Assembly (NCBI GenBank): GCA_934149005.1
Contig: CAKPDN010000012.1
Location: forward strand, 1 to 39,392
Direction: 5' to 3'
Source: an uncultured Clostridia bacterium
GTDB lineage: Bacteria > Bacillota > Clostridia > TANB77 > CAG-508
Length of the DNA stretch: 39,392 nt
In this document: piece after piece, positions 24,795-31,498 of the stretch
How the letters are laid out: every line of letters begins with the position of its first letter
Numbering within the stretch: the first letter of the stretch is position 1
Notes under the pieces: generated by a model
Seen by the model: the letters and a program-made list of their open reading frames with translations, nothing else
The model's database searches: none
What the model was told of the DNA's origin: nothing
Made by a program: the position numbers and the translations under genes

Positions 24795-24833
24795 AGGGAA
24801 ATGCCACCTTTGTTATTATAAGTGGATTTCCCT
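24795..24833. terminator. terminator of the 24884-25138 gene
   Basis: AGGGAAATGCCAC pairs with GTGGATTTCCCT with one bulged base around a 14-nt loop. On the minus strand it is followed by CTTTTTTC, on the plus strand by TTGTTTATTTTTATT, so it could act in both directions. It isolates the promoter of the HsdS-like gene from upstream transcription. Confidence 0.7.
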
Positions 24834-24883
24834 TGTTTATTTTTATTATCTTTTTCTTTCAATTATTATACCTTAGATGTATA

Positions 24884-25138
24884 TTATTTTTTCTTTTTAT
24901 TATCTGTATTGATTTTTATCCATTTTATTATTTTATCAACTTTATCATTTGTATTGTTAATTGCTGACATTAAGTTTTGCAATTCTCCACGTTGTGATTT
25001 TACTTCGTTTATTAAGGGGATTAATGATTTATATCGTGTTGACATATAGTAAAATTCTCCTTCTAGTGCATCTTCTTCATTTGCTTTTATGATTTGCTCT
25101 TCTTCACTTGCTTTGCTTTCCAACATTATTTTTAACAT
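24884..25138 (-). CDS. small coiled-coil protein of unknown function
   Basis: About 84 aa, highly charged, predicted helical throughout, with a heptad-like C-terminal part (LINEVKSQRGELQNLMSAIN) and a poly-Lys tail. The ATG at 25138 follows AAAGGTGG with normal spacing. The frame is open for another 35 codons upstream to a TTG at 25243, but that TTG lies almost inside its only ribosome-binding site. No family is recognised. It lies in the element's cargo region; a link to plasmid-type mobilisation accessory proteins is possible but unsupported. Confidence 0.5.
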   Translation of the reverse strand: MLKIMLESKASEEEQIIKANEEDALEGEFYYMSTRYKSLIPLINEVKSQRGELQNLMSAINNTNDKVDKIIKWIKINTDNKKKK

Positions 25139-25474
25139 ATTTCTGACCACCTTTCTTGATTTATGTGTGTTCTTCACGACTGGTTGTATCTGTTCCAAAA
25201 TTCTCGATTTATTTTTTATCCGTATCCAGTCATAAAACAACAACTCCTTTTACTTTTCGTTCCTACTAATATTTTTTCAATTTGTGATTATTTTCTTATC
25301 TGTTGTTAGTTAAAGTAGGAGAGGAGATCCAATTTTATTAAAAACTCTATATTTTGTTTTTAAGGTCTTTATCTTTCTTATATAGGGTAGTATTCGCTTT
25401 TATTATCTGCAACGTTCTGAGGTTATCCTTAGACTTATGAGGTTACTTTCTTCTTTTATTTAGGCAAAGAAAAA

Positions 25475-25500
25475 GTCCAGCATTTGTTTTTATGCTGAAC
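25475..25500 (-). terminator. terminator of the 25514 membrane-protein gene
   Basis: On the minus strand GTTCAGCAT pairs with ATGCTGGAC (one G-T pair) and is followed by TTTTTC. It lies 14 bp beyond the stop codon. The stretch 25244-25474 otherwise shows only a repeated TGAGGTTA motif near 25420-25450. Confidence 0.7.
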
Positions 25501-25513
25501 TTTATTTTTAATT

Positions 25514-25852
25514 TTATTTTTTCTTTTTCTCAACTACAGTAAAAACAATTCCTGTTGTCAATGAAATAACTGTTATTCCTCCAAATATAATTGAAATAAT
25601 AAAGAAAGTATCTCTTTTATCTTCTAAATTATTTACTTTTTGTCGTTTTTCTTCATATTTATTCAATTGAGTTCTGTCACCACTAACTTCATATTCAACT
25701 TGAGCACGATAATATTCACCCGAATCGCTTTTCCAATTTATATTATTAAATTCATCAGTCATTTTTGTACTAATGCATATACATATTATTGTAATTATTA
25801 AGCAAACTGCTGATAGTATAAAAAATACTTTTGATTTTGTTTTCTGTTTCAT
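25514..25852 (-). CDS. small protein with two membrane segments
   Basis: At 112 aa, one transmembrane helix follows a basic N-terminus (SKVFFILSAVCLIITIICIC) and a second lies near the end (FFIISIIFGGITVISLTTGI), with about 45 charged residues between them and a KKKK tail. Both ends should be cytoplasmic and the loop outside. No family is recognised. It lies 31 bp downstream of another single-pass membrane protein gene, probably in one transcript; together they could form a surface or exclusion function of the element. Confidence 0.6.
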   Translation of the reverse strand: MKQKTKSKVFFILSAVCLIITIICICISTKMTDEFNNINWKSDSGEYYRAQVEYEVSGDRTQLNKYEEKRQKVNNLEDKRDTFFIISIIFGGITVISLTTGIVFTVVEKKKK

Positions 25853-25883
25853 TATTTCTTGTCCTTTCTATGTTTTATTATAA

Positions 25884-26399
25884 TTAATTTTGTCCTTCTC
25901 CTTGTCCCCAATTATTAGTTTCTAGAAAATCCTTTAATATTTTAGCAGTTTCTCCCTTTTTATAATCTGCTATTATAGATGGTGTACTTGCTCCCATATA
26001 GTTAGGAATTTCTAATCTAGAATTATAAGTCATGGCTTTGTAGTTTCCTTCTTGGTCGACATCTTTTACTATTACTAGATAATATAACTTATTATATGCT
26101 CCAAAACCATTTTGAGCTTCTAATGGAACATATACTAAATATCTTCCATAATTATCTTTATCTATTATTTCAGAAGTTCCCCAATTAGCAGTTGAAACAG
26201 ATTTTAAAATTCTTCCTACCTCTGTTCTTGCACAGGATATAATAATTTCATCTGATACTTTACTTTTCGAGTTTTGAAATGCTGATGAGCTCTTTGTTGA
26301 ATTGTTATTTGAAAAAGTATTTCTTAAAATTAGCACAATAATTACTATTCCAACTATGCTTCCTATTATTTGTATGTTTCTTTTTATTTTATCACTCAT
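25884..26399 (-). CDS. membrane-anchored extracytoplasmic protein of unknown function
   Basis: About 171 aa. A basic N-terminus and one membrane segment (IIGSIVGIVIIVLILRNTF) are followed by a Ser/Asn-rich linker and a compact outside domain of about 115 residues (ARTEVGRILKSVSTANWGTS, YLVIVKDVDQEGNYKAMTYN). The start at 26399 is chosen because GGGGGTGAG lies before it. No enzyme motif is visible. The gene is followed by the two-helix membrane protein. Confidence 0.6.
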   Translation of the reverse strand: MSDKIKRNIQIIGSIVGIVIIVLILRNTFSNNNSTKSSSAFQNSKSKVSDEIIISCARTEVGRILKSVSTANWGTSEIIDKDNYGRYLVYVPLEAQNGFGAYNKLYYLVIVKDVDQEGNYKAMTYNSRLEIPNYMGASTPSIIADYKKGETAKILKDFLETNNWGQGEGQN

Positions 26400-26426
26400 T
26401 TTTCTCACCCCCTTATTTCCAAAATA

Positions 26427-26585
26427 CTATTGCTTATGTTTGACTGGTTTTAGTTGTTCTTTTCTGTATCTCTTAGCACCAGACAAATAGCCGAAACACT
26501 TAGTATTTAAACAACCAGTGTGTCCTCTAGGGTCTTCATATATTGTTCTTCCGACATCTCCAACACCTTTCTGGATAGCCAGTTT
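26427..26585 (-). pseudogene. start-less coding fragment, unidentified
   Basis: An open frame without a start codon ends at the TAG at 26427-26429 and reads GVGDVGRTIYEDPRGHTGC, then LNTKCFGYLSGAKRYRKEQL. The His/Cys spacing could be a small zinc-binding module. Other frames upstream continue plausible coding sequence, so a frameshift probably separates it from its N-terminus. No family is recognised. Confidence 0.35.
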
Positions 26586-26741
26586 TTGCCGTTGTTATTA
26601 TATTCGTATACATTTTTTCTTCACGCTCCTATCATATCATATTCACTTTAATTATTCAAGTATTATTGTTATATTTTAAAGTTTCATTTTCTTATAATAA
26701 ATTACTATTGTTGGTAGAATACTAGGAGAGAGGTGTAAACT

Positions 26742-27086
26742 ATGGAAGATATTACAAAAACTAGTTTTCTTGAAACTATTGGCAAAAATGTCAAACGTAT
26801 TCGATTATTGCATGGTCTTAGTCAAGAAACATTAGCAAACGATTTAGATAAATCTATTAACTTTGTTAGTTTAATCGAACGTGGCGAATCTGGTTTGTCT
26901 ATTCAAACACTTGTTGACCTATGTAGGATATTAGAAGTGGACGCAAATACTATCTTTGAGGGGGTTATTGCTCCATCTCCTGAAATGGCAGACAACTATA
27001 TCACAAAGTCACTTAATCTTTTCAATGAGAAAGACAAAGCTATGGTTACAGATTTAATTGATTATATTATCAGTTCAAAAAACTAA
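26742..27086 (+). CDS. XRE-family transcriptional regulator
   Basis: The 114-aa protein has a Cro/CI-type HTH at residues 14-68 (IGKNVKRIRLLHGLSQETLA, then DLDKSINFVSLIERGESGLS) and a short helical C-terminus. AGGAGAGAGGTG lies before the ATG. It is transcribed opposite to the rest of the element, the usual orientation of an element's master repressor. Its operator is not evident. It is a candidate regulator of the excisionase region or of the HsdS-like promoter. Confidence 0.85.
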   Translation: MEDITKTSFLETIGKNVKRIRLLHGLSQETLANDLDKSINFVSLIERGESGLSIQTLVDLCRILEVDANTIFEGVIAPSPEMADNYITKSLNLFNEKDKAMVTDLIDYIISSKN

Positions 27087-27129
27087 TATAGAAACAAAAA
27101 AGAGATATCTGCTGTTAGATATCCCTTTA

Positions 27130-27390
27130 TTATTTGTATTCTATTTCTTTATTTAGTTTCATTGCCATTGAGAAACCTGCACAAAACATCTCAAAATCTA
27201 CTACATCATACATTGCATTCTGTAAGCAAGTTAAGTTGTCTATTTCTTCTCTGTATTTGTCGCCTATTGATTTCAATAGTTTATCTACTGCTATGACAAC
27301 TTTGTCTTGTGTCTTCATATATTTTGCACTTGGTTTAAGGTTTTCTACTGCTATGTCGTACAATTCTTTCAATATTTCTTTTTCTTCCAT
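27130..27390 (-). CDS. small helical protein, possibly DUF6809-like
   Basis: An 86-aa helical protein with the ending DFEMFCAGFSMAMKLNKEI. The F-x-x-G-F-x-x-A-M-K pattern near the C-terminus recalls the small DUF6809-type proteins of clostridial mobile elements, but I give this as a resemblance only. AAGGAGTGAATTACAATA precedes the ATG. It converges with the XRE gene, the two stops being 43 bp apart. Confidence 0.55.
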   Translation of the reverse strand: MEEKEILKELYDIAVENLKPSAKYMKTQDKVVIAVDKLLKSIGDKYREEIDNLTCLQNAMYDVVDFEMFCAGFSMAMKLNKEIEYK

Positions 27391-28071
27391 TATTGTAATT
27401 CACTCCTTGTATTTTACCTATACATATATATTATACCAAAAAAATAGTTGTTAGTATATGATTATTGGCAAAATTCATAAAATATTTATACTGAAAGTCT
27501 TGTTAGGGTTATCCCAAGTAGCCTTGCTATTCTCGCTATTCGTTTCGCGAGAATTATTTGGCTGACGCAAAATATCGCAAGATAGTTTTTGTTTTGTCAG
27601 TTAGCGTCGCTTATGGGCTTAATCGCCCAACGCTCCTTTATTGGTAAGGCTGTTTCCTTTTTATTATGGGAAACTTGGGTATTTCTTTTTGAAAAAACCT
27701 TTTCCTTTTCTTGAAAGTATTGAGATTATGGGGAAAATGGGAAACTTTTTTAAAATATTGATTTTTAAAAAAATGATTATGTTTATAAGTTTTTATACTA
27801 ATAATTTTCATTTTAAAAATACTTTATAAAAATTTTTGCCCTAATTACCCAAAATCAAAATAATCAGTTATTTTTAGTTTATTCTTACTTTTTTCTTAAA
27901 AGCCCTTTATTACTATTATAACAGCTTTATTTTTATAGTTTTATAACCCAAGTTGCGGTTCTTACTTTAATGTAATAAACAAAATGAAAAAATTAATGAA
28001 ATTTAAGTCGGAAAAACAAGTCGTCAATGTTAACTTTTCTACTAGAAATTAAAATATTGTTAAAATAAAAA
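27391..28071. other. gene-free right part of the element with a hairpin cluster
   Basis: From 27529 to 27627 there is a run of less AT-rich inverted repeats: ATTCTCGC/GCGAGAAT (27529-27554), CTGAC/GTCAG (27562-27600), TATC-GCAA-GATA (27573-27584), GACGC/GCGTC (27564-27608) and GGGC/GCCC (27615-27627). Their density suggests an origin (replication or transfer) or a protein-binding region. To the right, 27640-27830 contains an open frame on the plus strand that I judge non-coding or decayed. One GTCGTCAA octamer lies at 28020-28027. Confidence 0.4.
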
Positions 28072-28098
28072 ACTCAATAATCTTAGAGATTACTGAGT
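28072..28098 (-). terminator. terminator of the element-borne tRNA-fMet
   Basis: On the minus strand ACTCAGTAATCT pairs with AGATTATTGAGT (12 bp, one G-T pair) around a 3-nt loop and is followed by TTTTTTA. It lies 7 bp beyond the CCA end of the tRNA, making the tRNA a self-contained transcription unit. Confidence 0.75.
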
Positions 28099-28104
28099 TA
28101 CATT

Positions 28105-28180
28105 TGGTTGCGGGAGGTAGACTCGAACTACCGACCTTTGGGTTATGAGCCCAACGAGCTGCCAACTGCTCCATCCCGCG
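28105..28180 (-). tRNA. initiator tRNA-fMet (CAT), complete, carried inside the element
   Basis: This is a 76-nt tRNA with encoded CCA. Initiator hallmarks are visible: unpaired C1-A72 at the top of the acceptor stem (CGCGGGA with TCCCGCA) and three G-C pairs closing the anticodon loop (GGG-CTCATAA-CCC). D arm GAGC/GCTC and T arm GGTAG/CTACC are perfect. It lies 154 bp inside the right core of the element and differs from the split host copy by compensated changes in acceptor and T stems, so it is an independent gene and not a duplicate created by integration. Confidence 0.96.
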
Positions 28181-28334
28181 ATATTTAATTGATATTTTTA
28201 CTTAATCTATTAAAAATATGTTATTAAGTCGTCAATTGGTCGTCAAGAAATTATAAAAACTAATTTTTAATAAATTTAAGTTCTGTAATGCTTCTGCATG
28301 AGGCGGTTTCAAAAAGTAATTATTTCTGCTCTGT

Positions 28335-28375
28335 GGGTTATGAGCCCAACGAGCTGCCAACTGCTCCACCCCGCG
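28335..28375 (-). pseudogene. 5' half of host tRNA-fMet (attR side)
   Basis: Forty-one nucleotides run from CGCGGGG through D arm and anticodon loop to the 3' anticodon strand CCC, then change abruptly to unrelated sequence. Joined to the 3' half at 20044-20088 it gives a complete 76-nt initiator tRNA with a perfect acceptor stem (GCGGGG/CCCCGC, C1-A72 unpaired) and anticodon stem TTGGG/CCCAA. Its promoter is intact. Confidence 0.92.
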
Positions 28376-28392
28376 ATGTTTTGACATTTTTT

Positions 28393-28422
28393 ATTATACA
28401 TCTTATATATCTCTTTTGTCAA
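28393..28422 (-). promoter_or_regulatory. intact host tRNA-fMet promoter
   Basis: On the minus strand TTGACA (28417-28422) and TATAAT (28393-28398) are 18 bp apart, with the -10 ending 18 bp before the tRNA 5' half. No terminator separates this promoter from the element-borne tRNA, which begins 155 bp beyond the split point. A transcript could therefore contain the dead half followed by the replacement tRNA. Confidence 0.75.
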
Positions 28423-28520
28423 TAGATTTTGAGAATTTAACAAAAAATTTATTTGGAAGATTTTGAATACTTTTATATTATATGCTAAATTCTCAAAAAT
28501 ATTACTATTTATATGAAAAA

Positions 28521-28542
28521 TAGAACAGCCGAAACTGTTCTA
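28521..28542 (-). terminator. terminator of the 28575 gene
   Basis: TAGAACAG pairs with CTGTTCTA around CCGAAA. On the minus strand the stem is followed by TTTTTCATA. It lies 33 bp beyond the stop of the 163-aa gene. The stretch 28423-28520 holds nothing else that I recognise. Confidence 0.75.
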
Positions 28543-28574
28543 CTTTCCATTCTCATTAATGGAATCTCATTTAA

Positions 28575-29066
28575 TCAAATTGATAATATCATAAAATTTG
28601 GTCCTGCGAAAACAGTTCTAAAGGCAAATCTGACCTTATTAGGCTGAATAAAATCGATTACATTCTCAATTATAGTTTCATATTCCTTTGCAGCACAAAT
28701 AATTAAATTCGAATCATCCCAATAACCAGCCATTCCGATTTCCTTTGCAATAGCAATCATACGAGGAGAGAGAGTTGTACGACCATATTTCAAAATAGTT
28801 ACATCATTTTCTGTATCTAACGTTAATCCATTAGGCACTTTTTGGATAACACCATCTGAATTTGTGCCAAAGGCTCTTGCCATTGGGTCGATTCCAAAAT
28901 CTTGTTCTCCACAATATGCATAGGACAGCTGAATCCCTATAACCTTTTTCCGGATTTGGTCTTCAGTAGGTTTGCAAGATGGAGTTATAGAACTACTTGA
29001 AAACGAAATAGTTTCATTTCCCTCCAACAGAAACATAATTTCTTCTGATACATGTGTAGAATCCAT
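28575..29066 (-). CDS. unknown protein, 163 aa
   Basis: I do not recognise the family. The protein is soluble, with a Ser-rich segment near residue 22, a charged helix TEDQIRKKVIGIQ, and a C-terminal alpha/beta part (DSNLIICAAKEYETIIENVI, then RTVFAGPNFMILSI). Codon use is much less AT-biased than in surrounding genes, suggesting a separate origin shared with the two plus-strand genes that follow. An AGGAGG-type ribosome-binding site precedes the ATG, and 200 bp of divergent promoter region separates it from the next gene. Confidence 0.65.
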   Translation of the reverse strand: MDSTHVSEEIMFLLEGNETISFSSSSITPSCKPTEDQIRKKVIGIQLSYAYCGEQDFGIDPMARAFGTNSDGVIQKVPNGLTLDTENDVTILKYGRTTLSPRMIAIAKEIGMAGYWDDSNLIICAAKEYETIIENVIDFIQPNKVRFAFRTVFAGPNFMILSI

Positions 29067-29265
29067 ATAAAATCCTCCTAATAATTATTTCTTCTTGTCT
29101 TTCCAATGGTGCATAGTAGAGGAAAATTAAAGAAGATTATTGTTATTATACAGTATTTTACATAATATTTCAATAGATAAGGTTAAAAACATTGATTTTT
29201 ATGTTAATTAATGGTATAATTAGAATAACCGTTAAATACATTATAATTTATTAGGAGGAATAACT

Positions 29266-29652
29266 ATGGAAAACATTACAATTTCTGCAACAAACATGTC
29301 TGAATTGGTAAGAAACGCTTTTACAGAATGCCTTTTTAAAGAAGGCGAAGATACATCAAATCATGTTCGGGTAGACGGTATTATGAGTGCTTTTGGACTT
29401 CATCCCCAACGATTAGAAGAACAACGAGAACTTGTAACTGCATTACTTGCCGAATTACCGGCAGAATTCAAAGAAGGTTATACTTTTCTGAACTTCTGCA
29501 CAAATAAAAATGGCGAGTTATGGACTGGAGAACATACCATTTGTGAACAACTCATTGTTATGGCTATTGGATTGGATTTGATGTCATACTGCTTTCCAAG
29601 AGAGATGTGGGCTATTCTGCCTGGTGGTGTACCTTATGTTATTGTTAAGTAA
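29266..29652 (+). CDS. unknown protein, 128 aa
   Basis: The ATG follows AGGAGG. The protein is acidic and helical with a conserved-looking C-terminal stretch (WTGEHTICEQLIVMAIGLDL, then PREMWAILPGGVPYVIV). No transmembrane segment or signal is evident. Balanced codon use matches the flanking genes at 28575 and 29866, so the three probably arrived together. A TATAAT-like box is present in the 200-bp divergent region upstream. No function can be given. Confidence 0.65.
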   Translation: MENITISATNMSELVRNAFTECLFKEGEDTSNHVRVDGIMSAFGLHPQRLEEQRELVTALLAELPAEFKEGYTFLNFCTNKNGELWTGEHTICEQLIVMAIGLDLMSYCFPREMWAILPGGVPYVIVK

Positions 29653-29696
29653 CAAAAAATTAGAAAGGTATGTCAAAAAAAGAATTTATTTCTTTC

Positions 29697-29716
29697 CCTC
29701 ACAAGAGGTTTTTTTT
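29697..29716 (+). terminator. short hairpin plus T8 after the 128-aa gene
   Basis: CCTC-ACAA-GAGG forms a 4-bp stem followed by eight Ts. The stem is short, so this is a modest candidate terminator for the gene ending at 29652. Confidence 0.4.
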
Positions 29717-29865
29717 ATTTGCCGTTTTCTGTAATTTGCAAATTATGTAAAATTGTAGTATAATATATTTATAATAGTGTTTTATATTACATCAGCTTTA
29801 AGCTATTGTTTTGCAAAAACGCTAGACGAAAAAATAAAATTCAATTACAGAAAGGAAGTATTATC

Positions 29866-30579
29866 ATGATGAAAGAAAACAACAAAAACAACAATGAAGA
29901 GGTTTTATTAATGGATGTAGCTAACAAACTTCGTGAGGCTCGGACTGTAGCGACAAATGTTCCCTATGAACTCCATGATTTGACTGATTATCTGGCAAGT
30001 GTTGCTGGAAATGATCAGGTTGTTCCTATGGGAATGTTAAATCTTCTGATATTTGCTTTGAATGACCTCGAAAATGGATACTGTGGATTTGCTAATAAAG
30101 TACCAGTTCCAGAAGAACTCAAAAAGGAAAAATTTCAGATTATAATTTATCTGAAATACTTCCCTCTTATCATAGATAAGATTGCAAGTAAAGAGTTCGC
30201 ACAGGAATTCAGGAAAATGTTTACTGAGGTATTCGGAGAGGCAGAGCCACCAGTTGATGAAACTAAAGAAGATTTTGGCGTAACTATTGTTGAAGAAGGT
30301 GTAGTTGATATCTCTAATAAAGATAAAGCCGAAGTATTGGCAGCACTTTACAATAATTCACACCCTCATGGAATGGGATTTCTTCAGTATAATCCTGAAC
30401 CTATGACCATTGAGCAGGCTCGTGAAATTTTAGAGCAGACTACATACTTTGATTATCTTGCCGGACGTGTTATGAAAATCGATTTGGGAAACGATACTGT
30501 TAACACATGGGGTTATAACAGAGATAACGGCAATGGTGCAGCTGAACATGCTATTTCTCAATGCCACAACATTCAGTAA
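29866..30579 (+). CDS. unknown two-domain protein, 237 aa
   Basis: The ATG at 29866 follows AAAGGAAG; an open frame 60 bp further up lacks a ribosome-binding site. The N-terminal 140 residues are helical (LREARTVATNVPYELHDLTD). The C-terminal 70 residues form a distinct domain: VLAALYNNSHPHGMGFLQYN, then MTIEQAREILEQ, YFDYLAGRVMKIDL and RDNGNGAAEHAI. I believe this C-terminal module recurs in proteins of gut Firmicutes phages and elements, but no function is known to me. A TATAAT lies near 29760. Balanced codon use contrasts with the AT-rich neighbours. Confidence 0.7.
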   Translation: MMKENNKNNNEEVLLMDVANKLREARTVATNVPYELHDLTDYLASVAGNDQVVPMGMLNLLIFALNDLENGYCGFANKVPVPEELKKEKFQIIIYLKYFPLIIDKIASKEFAQEFRKMFTEVFGEAEPPVDETKEDFGVTIVEEGVVDISNKDKAEVLAALYNNSHPHGMGFLQYNPEPMTIEQAREILEQTTYFDYLAGRVMKIDLGNDTVNTWGYNRDNGNGAAEHAISQCHNIQ

Positions 30580-30602
30580 TTTCCAATCGCCTAGTATTAA
30601 AG

Positions 30603-30640
30603 AAGGACAGCACACTTCAAATGAAGTTGCTGTTCCTTTT
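30603..30640 (+). terminator. terminator after the 237-aa gene
   Basis: AAGGACAGCA pairs with TGCTGTTCCTT (one bulge), and an inner ACTTC/GAAGT stem extends the hairpin, followed by TTTT. It lies 24 bp beyond the stop codon. Confidence 0.65.
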
Positions 30641-30672
30641 CGTGTAAGATATTCTCAATTAAAAGAAAAAAA

Positions 30673-30690
30673 GCATACACAAAAGTATGC
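30673..30690. terminator. hairpin between convergent genes
   Basis: GCATAC pairs with GTATGC around ACAAAA, flanked by A7 on the left and AATTTCTATTTT on the right. It could end transcripts from either side, including the XRE gene that stops at 30770. Confidence 0.55.
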
Positions 30691-30769
30691 AATTTCTATT
30701 TTAGATTTAGTTATAAATATATGAATTCATTTATTATAAAATATATCATTAAAAAATTAATGTCAATAA

Positions 30770-31129
30770 CTATTTTATTAATTCATCAAAATCAGAAAAC
30801 ATAGCAACAAGAACATCTTTTACTATTTTTAATTTCTTATCATCACATTGATTTAAAATATTATCAATTATTTCTCTATCAGAATAATTAATTTCTTCTA
30901 CTTTCATATCTTCACCAAATAATAGGTAATCAGAAGATTTATTTAATGATTTACTTAACTGGTATAAAGTATGAATACTGCAACTTTGTCCACCTTCAAT
31001 TCTAAATATAAAATTTTCAGTTCTATTTGATTTTTCTGCAAGTTTTTCTACTGTCATACCAACACTATTTCGAGCATTTTTTACTCTTATTCCAAAGTTT
31101 TTCCAGTCTTTATATTCTTTACCTTCCAT
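30770..31129 (-). CDS. XRE-family transcriptional regulator
   Basis: At 119 aa, an HTH_3 domain at residues 12-70 (RVKNARNSVGMTVEKLAEKS, then NRTENFIFRIEGGQSCSIHT, ending SSDYLLFG) is followed by a helical tail. GGGAGATT precedes the ATG. The first codons overlap the remnant of an acetyltransferase gene in another frame, so this gene probably landed on older coding sequence. The target is unknown. Confidence 0.82.
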   Translation of the reverse strand: MEGKEYKDWKNFGIRVKNARNSVGMTVEKLAEKSNRTENFIFRIEGGQSCSIHTLYQLSKSLNKSSDYLLFGEDMKVEEINYSDREIIDNILNQCDDKKLKIVKDVLVAMFSDFDELIK

Positions 31130-31142
31130 AATCTCCCTTCAT

Positions 31143-31271
31143 TCCTCGCAAGAAAAATATTTTTTCTTCAATACCTAAATTGTTTTTAAAGTCAACTTTT
31201 TGTAATGCTATTCGTAAAGGTATAATTTCTTCTATATTATTTTTACCCAATCTTTTCACTTCCACATTCAT
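31143..31271 (-). pseudogene. GNAT acetyltransferase, N-terminal fragment
   Basis: The ATG at 31271 begins MNVEVKRLGKNNIEEIIPLR and continues IALQKVDFKNNLGIEEKIFF. This is the beta1-alpha1-alpha2 start of many GNAT acetyltransferases (xxLRxxLQxxDF). The acetyl-CoA-binding part is missing, replaced by the XRE gene. The start overlaps the end of the MFS fragment by about 29 bp, so the two were once coupled. Confidence 0.5.
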
Positions 31272-31490
31272 TTTTTTGTTCACCTTCTGTTACAATATTT
31301 TTCTTAAATATATTAAGTAATATGCCAGAGCTATTTGGAAAAAATAAATATGGCTGATAATCCTAGCATATATCTAAGTCCCATTTCATACATTAAACCA
31401 CATAAAAATACTCCTACAGCTTCACCTAAATATCTTACAATATATCTAAAAATACATCTATAACTATCGATATATTTATAATAAAACTAT
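31243..31490 (-). pseudogene. MFS transporter, C-terminal fragment with frameshift
   Basis: Minus-strand reading gives RCIFRYIVRYLGEAVGVFLC and GLMYEMGLRYMLGLSAIFIF. A frameshift in a T-tract follows, then QIALAYYLIYLRKNIVTEGE to the stop at 31243. These are the last two membrane helices of an MFS permease of the multidrug-efflux type. Everything upstream is missing, cut off next to the deoxyribonucleotidase-like gene. Confidence 0.5.
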
Positions 31491-31498
31491 TTTGTGTA

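Larger units (their letters stand above)
28020..28246 (+). repeat. GTCGTCAA octamers, candidate integrase arm sites
   Basis: GTCGTCAA occurs at 28020-28027, 28228-28235 and 28239-28246, and once at the other end of the element (20230-20237), all in the same orientation. The close pair is 11 bp apart. Read on the minus strand the octamer is TTGACGAC, so the pair also supplies -35-like TTGACG boxes upstream of the tRNA at 28105-28180. Arm-site function is inferred from position next to both cores. Confidence 0.55.
20078..28344. mobile_element. 8.26-kb integrative element splitting a tRNA-fMet gene
   Basis: The 11-bp core TGGGTTATGAG occurs at both ends (20078-20088, 28334-28344). Joining host-left to host-right across the core rebuilds a flawless 76-nt initiator tRNA. 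Inside are a tyrosine integrase next to the left end, an excisionase, a primase/SF3 helicase, an orphan HsdS-like gene, small membrane proteins, an XRE regulator and a complete replacement tRNA-fMet near the right end. Octamers GTCGTCAA near both ends are candidate integrase arm sites. Integrase, excisionase and primase are frameshifted, so the element is probably fixed. No relaxase or conjugation gene is present, so it would have been mobilisable or satellite-like. Confidence 0.88.

Noticed and set aside
27641..27829. A 62-codon open frame on the plus strand in the gene-free right part of the element
   Set aside because: No convincing ribosome-binding site, and the composition is dominated by Phe/Lys/Ile from A/T runs. 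A different frame there resembles the small ORF at 22258, so it is noted only as a possible relic.
28224..28250. CRISPR-like repeats from GTCGTCAA copies
   Set aside because: Only four 8-bp copies, irregularly spaced and at both ends of an element; no repeat-spacer pattern and no cas genes anywhere in the window.
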